Position numbers and translations under genes: made by a program. From Armillaria gallica (Eukaryota; Basidiomycota; Agaricomycetes; Agaricales; Physalacriaceae): 64,000 nt of DNA. This document shows, piece by piece, positions 58,026 to 64,000 of the stretch (position 1 is the stretch's first letter; each line of letters opens with the position of its first letter). The stretch spans positions 4,836,001-4,900,000 of the forward strand of contig JBANDB010000004.1 in the NCBI GenBank assembly GCA_037576215.1, written 5' to 3'. Below the pieces are notes generated by a model that was not told where the DNA came from, made no database searches, and was given only the letters and a program-made list of their open reading frames with translations.

Positions 58026-59840
58026 TTAGAATATCTTATAATGATCGAACCCTCCTCATTCCGCTAGATTGGAGAATTTCCTGATCGCGTGTATATTGAA
58101 AACCTCACTGGAACACCAATAGCAACATTCTGAGGACAAAAGACGCACCCCGCAGTTAAAACTAGACGTCATTGTTCGAAGTTTTGCTCAGTATTATTTC
58201 TAGTTCGGTCTGCGCCGTGCATATAAGAACCGTGCGCCACTTTCACCATGTCGCCATCATCTTGTGTATCCAGCTGTCTTTGCCATACGAGCTGGGGTCC
58301 GTAACTCCCGTGTTCCCATTCTACGCGCCCTAGACACCTCCGTGGGCTACCATTCCATCCACTCTGCTCGATGTGCGACAAACTACCCGTTGACAATACC
58401 ATGGATTGCAATGGCGCCTTGTCAGGCTAATTGTGAGTCAACGCGGGTCAAATACTTAGCCGAAGTGGACCGCTGCGAGTGCGGCAGGGACGAGTCCGAA
58501 GCCTGGCAAGGTGTAGCAGACATTTGCCCTGACTCCCGACTCCCCAGGTGAAATCTTGGTATCGGGATTCGGCATAGCGAATCTTCACAATGTTCGCGCG
58601 ATAATGAATGCTCATTTATCTCTTTATCTCCGTCTCTGTATTGTAAATTGACGCTAGTACTGTGCAGAAAGTCTCGAAAGTCTTTCCCCCAGGAAATACA
58701 GGTCCTAGAAACCATGGAAGAAACATTCATGTAATCGACTAGGTTTCTGCATTTATTCGCTCAACTCCCAGAAATTTGAAGTACACGGATGCTTTGCTTC
58801 TACTTCTACGACCAACAAGCCACATCATGTATACGAAGCGAGTATTACCGACATCCCCGATGAGCCGAGAAGAACGACGCGGTTGACCAAAGTGCAGTAA
58901 CATCTTACGAGTGATGATGAGCAGAGGAAGAGCCTGGAACTCCCGCTTCCGCGCGTTTCGGAGTCCGCGCGAGCTAACGGTATGCCACAGCATACTATAC
59001 GTAGTGGGGAGTAGTCGGAGTCGAAGCCGCGGGAAGCAAACCTTACGGTCTAACGTGGGATAAGTATGATCCAGAAGTTGAAACGCACTTGAAGTAAAAA
59101 TGAAAGCACTACAGGCCGTTGAACAGTGTAACATCTGTGGAAGTCAACAGCCTTGAAACATCAGGTGAGCAGAGGATTCCCTTTCTTTCCTCGTAATTTA
59201 CGGATAATGTGCAGGGGCTCAACGGCATACCGCACGACACACAGGCAACCTAGTCAGCCTGGTCAAGGTAATCAAATTCGGGGGCAGTGGTAGTGGTTTA
59301 ACTCGTTGGAGTAGCCCCGCCACTTACGGTGCAGCGTGCGATAAGTTTCCCAGTCGTTCAACTGTTGAAACGAACTTTTTTGGAATGGAAAGAGCCACAA
59401 GCCACTGAATACTGCAGCGCCTGTGGGCAGCGATATGTTGCTTTTATTCCACGCCAACAGCTCCGAAACCGAGTGAGCGGCGGACAACGCTCCATTCAAC
59501 TTGCAACATACGCACGTATTAGGGTGCGCAGGCTGACGGCATAGGTGGTATGGGATCCAAGTCGTTGGAGTACAAGTCGGAGTCCCCTAGCAACTTACGG
59601 TTCTGACGAGAGATAAATATCTGAAACGTGATTCCGTAGGTTGAGCTTGCTGTTTTAATCCATCCTGCTCCTCGCTGAATTAATCATCCATATGCTCCTT
59701 GAATCCCCCATCTGTTTGATATCCTCCGCAGCACCTGGAGACTTCTCACGAAGGCGAGTGCTATGTTGGACGTAGTAGCAGTACGAGACGCACACGGACG
59801 ACGTATTTGGTTTTACTTTCCTTTTTCGTTTACAATGCAC
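58026..59840. other. Intergenic with three diverged repeat copies
   Basis: No gene recognised. Three related blocks lie at about 59010-59130, 59295-59425 and 59555-59645. Confidence 0.45.
59010..59645 (+). repeat. Diverged tandem repeat, about 280-bp period
   Basis: Each copy has GTYGGAGT, then CTTACGGT, then a GATAARTAT or GATAAGTTT run, then GTTGAAACG-like sequence. Copies 1 and 2 continue into a short frame with a C-x2-C-G motif (CNICG and CSACG). The third lacks it. Probably remnants of a duplicated small gene. Confidence 0.4.
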
Positions 59841-59852
59841 AGCCTCGCATCT

Positions 59853-59989
59853 CAGCTTTTACCAACCAGCTGAGATGTGAGTACCTCTATGTATATTTGT
59901 CCTAATGTCATACTTACCATATTATAGTAGTAATGCTATGCCGTTCCATTTAGGTATCTAATACACAGCTTTTACCAACCAGCTGAGAT
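59853..59989 (+). repeat. Direct repeat with hairpin before copia gag
   Basis: CAGCTTTTACCAACCAGCTG and the following AGAT occur at 59853-59876 and 59966-59989. The first copy is part of a 9-bp perfect hairpin (ATCTCAGCT / AGCTGAGAT). Each is followed or preceded by TATGCYGTTCYATTTAG. Probably leader or LTR sequence of the copia element. Confidence 0.6.
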
Positions 59990-60084
59990 TAACACTATGC
60001 TGTTCTATTTAGCGACACTCTTTTTCTTCCAAACCTACTTTCCGTTGCCATGTCCGAGCCATACCTCAATAACTCCAAGAGGTT

Positions 60085-61047
60085 ATGGGCCCTGCTACCA
60101 TGTCAGCGACAACTGCCATAAAGCTAGTCAGCACAACAAAGCTTGAAGACAATGGGTCAAACTGGGCAGCGTTCAAAGAAAAAATCACCAACAAGTTCCT
60201 GGACAAGGGTCTTGGCCGACACCTATGGGGAACTGCTCGTGCACCCCCTCATCCAGTTGAGCACAAAGGAAAATTCTACCGGTCTACCAATGCTGGATTT
60301 TCACACCCTCTCTCAGATGATGACCTGGAGAAGCTGGAGGATAAGTTTAAAGAGTATGAGCAGAAAGAGGCAAAGATGCGCACCATCATTTATGAACCCA
60401 TCTCTGACTCTACCTTCAACGAGATCAAAGGCAAAGCAACAGCTGCTCTCATCTGGAAAAAGCTCATTTCCATCATGACTGGCAAGGGCAACCTTGTACG
60501 TGAACACCTCCTTACTCAGCTTGGCAACATGTCCTGCTCTGATGAAGGCAACATGCAAGAGCACCTTGGCGAGATGAAGATCCTCTGTGAATGTATTGAG
60601 GGCATGGGCCTGAAAATCAAGGACAACCAGTACACGTTGATGATCCAAAAATCGCTCCCACCTTCTTATGACCACATCCGCCACACCCTCTCTGCTGCCA
60701 GAAAATTCACTGGAAAGCCCCTCACATCAGAAATCCTTGTTGTGGCACTGCATGAAGAATGGGATGAAGAAGTGGCATCAAAGGCCACAGCTGAAAATGT
60801 GGCGATGTCTGCTCAATGGCAGAACAAGGGAAAAGGTCAGAGCTCAGGGGGGAAGTCAAAGAAAAGGCCAGACAGATCCCACCTTGAATGCATGAACCCA
60901 GTATGCAGTAAAACCAGCCACCTCATCACAGATTGCTGGTGCGAGGGTGGTGGAAGGGTGGGTCAAGGCCCAGCTTCAAAAAAGAACAAGGCTAAAGGAA
61001 AAGGGAAGGTGAAGTGTAAGACCCGAACTTCAATCAAAGGTGAATAG
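60085..61047 (+). CDS. gag: Ty1/copia gag
   Basis: A 320-residue frame with the UBN2-type gag fold seen in plant and fungal copia elements: NGSNWAAFKEKITNKFLDKG, LWGTARAPPHPVE, a helical middle, and GNMQEHLGEMKILCECIEGM, SLPPSYDHIRHTLSAARKF. A zinc knuckle ends it (CMNPVCSKTSHLITDC; first spacing 4 instead of 2), then a Lys-rich tail. The stop TAG lies at the junction with an LTR-like insertion, so the natural gag-pol continuation is broken there. The first ATG may be 60085 or 60100. Confidence 0.8.
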   Translation: MGPATMSATTAIKLVSTTKLEDNGSNWAAFKEKITNKFLDKGLGRHLWGTARAPPHPVEHKGKFYRSTNAGFSHPLSDDDLEKLEDKFKEYEQKEAKMRTIIYEPISDSTFNEIKGKATAALIWKKLISIMTGKGNLVREHLLTQLGNMSCSDEGNMQEHLGEMKILCECIEGMGLKIKDNQYTLMIQKSLPPSYDHIRHTLSAARKFTGKPLTSEILVVALHEEWDEEVASKATAENVAMSAQWQNKGKGQSSGGKSKKRPDRSHLECMNPVCSKTSHLITDCWCEGGGRVGQGPASKKNKAKGKGKVKCKTRTSIKGE

Positions 61048-61483
61048 ATTGGCTGTATCGCGTTCGTACAGTCACCATCTAGCCCTTAGATGATTGATGC
61101 CCAAGACTCACTTTAGGAGCTCTTAGCAAGAAAGAGTGTGGTTCGGTATGAATAAACTTTAGCTCAAAGCTAGGGAAATACAGGCTTTGAGTAAGCTACT
61201 TATATACTAAAGTCAAGGTCTGTAAAAGGTACTAAGATGAGGCTACCGTGTTAGAAAGTGAATAAGCCAAGTACACGGTAGCTGAGAATAAGGCGTGCTC
61301 AGTACATGTTAAGTCGTGTTGAGTACGTGTCATGTACACATCGACCGAGTGTGACGTGTTAGCGATGTGAAGATTTATGAAGGCTCTCCGGGAGTCGCAG
61401 GTCTAAAGATTGTGGTGAGTAAGCATCTTATCTTATCTTCCAGAGATAAGATAAGATGCGGTGAAAACAAATAAATCGTAACA
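61045..61483 (-). mobile_element. LTR-like insertion (probable solo LTR) inside copia
   Basis: On the minus strand it starts TGTTACGATTTATT, the same 14 bases that open the chromovirus LTR, and soon reaches a GATA array. The other end, near TAGATTGGC, is less certain. TGAAT and TGAAG flank it, so a 5-bp target duplication is only 4 of 5. It interrupts the copia coding region. Confidence 0.55.
61423..61459. promoter_or_regulatory. Perfect 16-bp GATA hairpin
   Basis: GCATCTTATCTTATCT and its reverse complement flank a 5-nt loop. Both arms carry tandem GATA motifs. Confidence 0.6.
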
Positions 61484-64000
61484 TGAAGGAATTGGCATCA
61501 ACAGCCATTGACGAAAGTGATGATGAATATGTCATTGCAGTTGTAGCTGATGACAACGATGACTCAAATGTGGCCTTAATGTGGACATTGGACTACAAGG
61601 CCGAGGGCAATGCTCACATAGCAAGGGGAGAAGAAGTTACAGCAATCACTGATTGCAGAGCTTCGAAAACATACTCACCTGAATGTTGGAGAACAAAAAT
61701 TACACCAACATCAACCCGAAGCCCATTAAAGCCACGAATGGTGAAGTCTTTTATGCAGTAGGCAAAGGGGACCTTCAATTACCATTGCCTATGGGCAAAG
61801 ATGAAAAGCCCACCATCACAAGATTCCGAAATGCGTACCATGCACTGAAAATGGCATACACCCTCATATCCTTATCACATGTCAGCTGTGCTGGATTCCC
61901 CATTCATATTGAACCCACTGACCATACCATGTATATCCAAACACCATGACCTGATGCTAAGGTCATAGCCAAGATCCCTGAAGCTGGAGGCCTATATATC
62001 ATCTCAACCCCAGGTACATGCCAGACCACAGGAGCAAAACCAGATGTCACTATGGCAGCAGGTAAGCTCAAAGTGAACATCACTGAGCTACACAATATCT
62101 GTGCTCACCGAAGCCATGCCACTCTCTGTCACATGTACATTGATAGCCATATTGAGGAAATTGAGCTTGACCTGAATTCCAAACCAGAATTTTGCGAGAC
62201 CTGTGTGAAGGCCAAAGCGAAGCACAAACTGTTCCCCAAACAAGGCCAATACGAGTACATTGAGAACACTGGCAACAAGGTTGTTGGAGACTTGATGAGA
62301 CCGATGTCCATCGTATCACTCAGGGGAGCATGCTATGCCTGCACATACTGTGATTTACACACCCATGAATCAAAATCTGAATACTTATCAAAGAAATCGG
62401 GTACCTTTGGGTCATACAAGCACTACAAGATCTGGATCAAGGTCCAGCATGGTGTTGAGGTTATAAAGATCCTGGGTACGGATCAAGGGGGAGAATTCCT
62501 AAGTGACGAGTTCACTCAGCACCTCAAGGTGAAGGGGACAGAGCGGCACCTTACAGTACATGATTCTCCACAGTCAAACAGAATTGCCAAATGTTCCAAT
62601 GGATATCTGATGGACATGACAAGAGCATTCCTAATCAGTTCAGGATTACCAAAATATCTATGGGCTAAAGCTCACTGGCATGCCAAATGGGTCTACAACC
62701 GCACTCCAACGAAAGCAATACCATCAGGGAAAACCCCATTTGAGATGGCAACTGGCAGAAAGCCCAACATCTCTGGTCTTCGCCCATGGGGATGCCGTTG
62801 CTGGGTCCAAGTCAAGGCACTGGAAAAGCTTGGGGAACATGCTGTTGAGACATGTTTTGTGGGAATTGATACTGAAGCTAAAGGCTGGAGGATTTATTGG
62901 CCTGGAAAGTGAAGGGTCAGCATTGAATGCAATGTTTATTTCAATAAAGAAGACCTGACTCCAGAACCATTTGCCATCAAGGGGGAGGATGAAGATATCA
63001 ACTCTCCTCAGGCTCCAAAGTCATCTACAGCCTCTCAGCCCACTGAAAATCAGCCAGACGAACCACAAACACCCACAGAAACTCACCCAGAACATCCAGA
63101 ATCTCCACTCACAGACATAGAGTCTGATCATACTCCTCAGCCAAGCTGCCCCAAGCACTCTGCAGCTCTAAAACCAGGCCAACTCACACAACCAGACTTG
63201 CATAGATGTCTCACCACTGCTGGAATAGCAGTAACTGTGGCCAAAGATGAGTCAAATGATGATGAGGATGAAGAGCCATTGGGCTCCTTGCTGGTAGACT
63301 ATGCCACTGTGATAGCGGATGTTGAACCAGTGACCATGAAAGAGGCACTGAGTGGTCCTGATGAAGAGGAATAGCATGAGTTGATGCTTGCAGAAGTAAG
63401 GCAGTGTGAGAAGAAGAAAGTGTGGAAGGTGATGAAATGAGAAGATGTTCCCAGCCATGAATGCAAATATTGTGGACACAAGGTCTGTTTACCGGGTCAA
63501 ATGGAATGAAACTGGCGAGCCCAAAAAGGCTAAGTCACGTTTCATAGCTAAAGGATTCACACAAGTTCAAGGTGTTAATTATTTTGACACTTATGCCCTG
63601 GTTGTCCACCTTCCCACTCTTTGCATCCTACTATCCATGGCTGCATCTCATGATGCAATAATTGACCAAGCCAATATCAAAAATGTGTACCTGCATGCAA
63701 ATATCATTGAGGAGATCTATATCAAGTTCCCAAACAGATACAAAGAATTCTTTGAGATCCTGGAACACCTCAAGGGCCAGAATGTCTGTGCCAAGCTGCT
63801 CAAGTGTCTATATGGCACAAAGCAAGCAGGCTGAGGCTGGTACCAAACCCTAAAGTCAACAATGATCTCTCTCAGGTTCACAATTAGCAATGCGGACGAG
63901 GCCGTCTTCTATTGGATCAAGTCAGCAACAAAGTACACTATCATTGCAGTTGCCACAGATGACTTTACCATCATAGCAAACTCCCAAGAAGAGTCGAACT
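61484..64000 (+). pseudogene. pol: Ty1/copia pol: protease, integrase, RT (incomplete)
   Basis: Protease motif reads DCRAS (about 61651) where DSGAS is usual, so catalysis is lost. Integrase follows: GAG-pre-integrase ELHNICAHRSHATL, LDLNSKPEFCETCVKAKAKH, DQGGEFLSDEFTQH, LTVHDSPQSNRIAKCSNGYL (the catalytic E is K), YNRTPTKAIPSGKTPFEMAT, PNISGLRPWGCRCWVQVKAL. A stop at 62910 precedes an acidic, proline-rich linker and more stops (63372, 63437). RT starts after 63440: VYRVKWNETGEPKKAKSRFI, AKGFTQVQGVNYFDTYALVV, DQANIKNVYLHANIIEEIYI (the catalytic D of DVKxAYL is N), CAKLLKCLYGTKQAG then a TGA. The frame runs off the window at 64000. Confidence 0.88.

Larger units (their letters stand above)
59853..64000 (+). 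mobile_element. Ty1/copia retrotransposon, decayed, cut by window end
   Basis: Gag, protease remnant, integrase and RT occur in copia order (integrase before RT). LTR limits are not determined, so the left boundary is approximate. An LTR-like insertion at 61045-61483 separates gag from pol. Multiple stops are present. Confidence 0.85.

Overview
The window looks like nuclear DNA of a basidiomycete, most likely an Agaricomycete. Genes are split by very short GT-AG introns (47 to 61 nt where I could define them). The intact or recognisable proteins are fungal: an F-box protein, Oxa1, and pieces of Atg1, Tra1, Lcb1, ribonucleotide reductase and a P450. The transposons (Ty3/gypsy chromovirus, Ty1/copia, an RNase H-bearing LINE, hAT) are of kinds common in mushroom-forming fungi. 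I see no rRNA, convincing tRNA, CRISPR or bacterial-type operon. I cannot name the species.

Layout. 0-12 kb: gene-poor, decayed sequence with a diverged local duplication (366-2580) and fragments of ribonucleotide reductase large subunit (9.0-9.5 kb) and a P450 (10.8-11.3 kb). 12.2-16.4 kb: a 112-bp tandem repeat, one copy of which carries an intron-like insertion, then a small intact gene with a viroplasmin-type domain (+) and an intact five-exon F-box gene (-). 17.5-29.8 kb: a DNA transposon with terminal inverted repeats and a two-exon gene for an uncharacterised ~949-aa protein. A complete 8.4-kb chromovirus is inserted inside that gene and a 113-bp MITE-like element lies near the right end. 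30-41 kb: mostly degenerate DNA, dispersed short repeats and a TRA1 fragment. 41.9-45.2 kb: three abutting minus-strand fragments (an uncharacterised family, a hAT transposase, LCB1). 45.27-49.05 kb: a 5'-truncated LINE with a 14-bp target duplication. 49.3-51.4 kb: an ATG1 kinase pseudogene. 51.9-54.8 kb: an unrecognised multi-exon gene. 56.66-58.03 kb: intact OXA1. 59.85-64 kb: a decayed Ty1/copia element, itself interrupted by an LTR-like insertion and cut by the window end.

How it fits together. Only the F-box gene, the viroplasmin-domain gene, OXA1 and perhaps the 52-55 kb gene look functional. The rest is a repeat and gene-fragment graveyard. Several fragments of essential genes keep their introns, so they arose by DNA-level duplication rather than retroposition. 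Decay has a clear signature. The chromovirus LTRs differ at 12 of 390 sites, all transitions, and 11 of these fit CpG to TpG/CpA change. Most premature stops in the chromovirus, the DNA transposon and the LINE are TGA codons that would be CGA before the same change. This suggests cytosine methylation of repeats.

The two most interesting items are the TIR-bounded DNA transposon, whose large protein belongs to no transposase family I can name, and the chromovirus's apparent self-priming design: the predicted first 13 nt of its RNA are exactly complementary to the sequence next to the 5' LTR.
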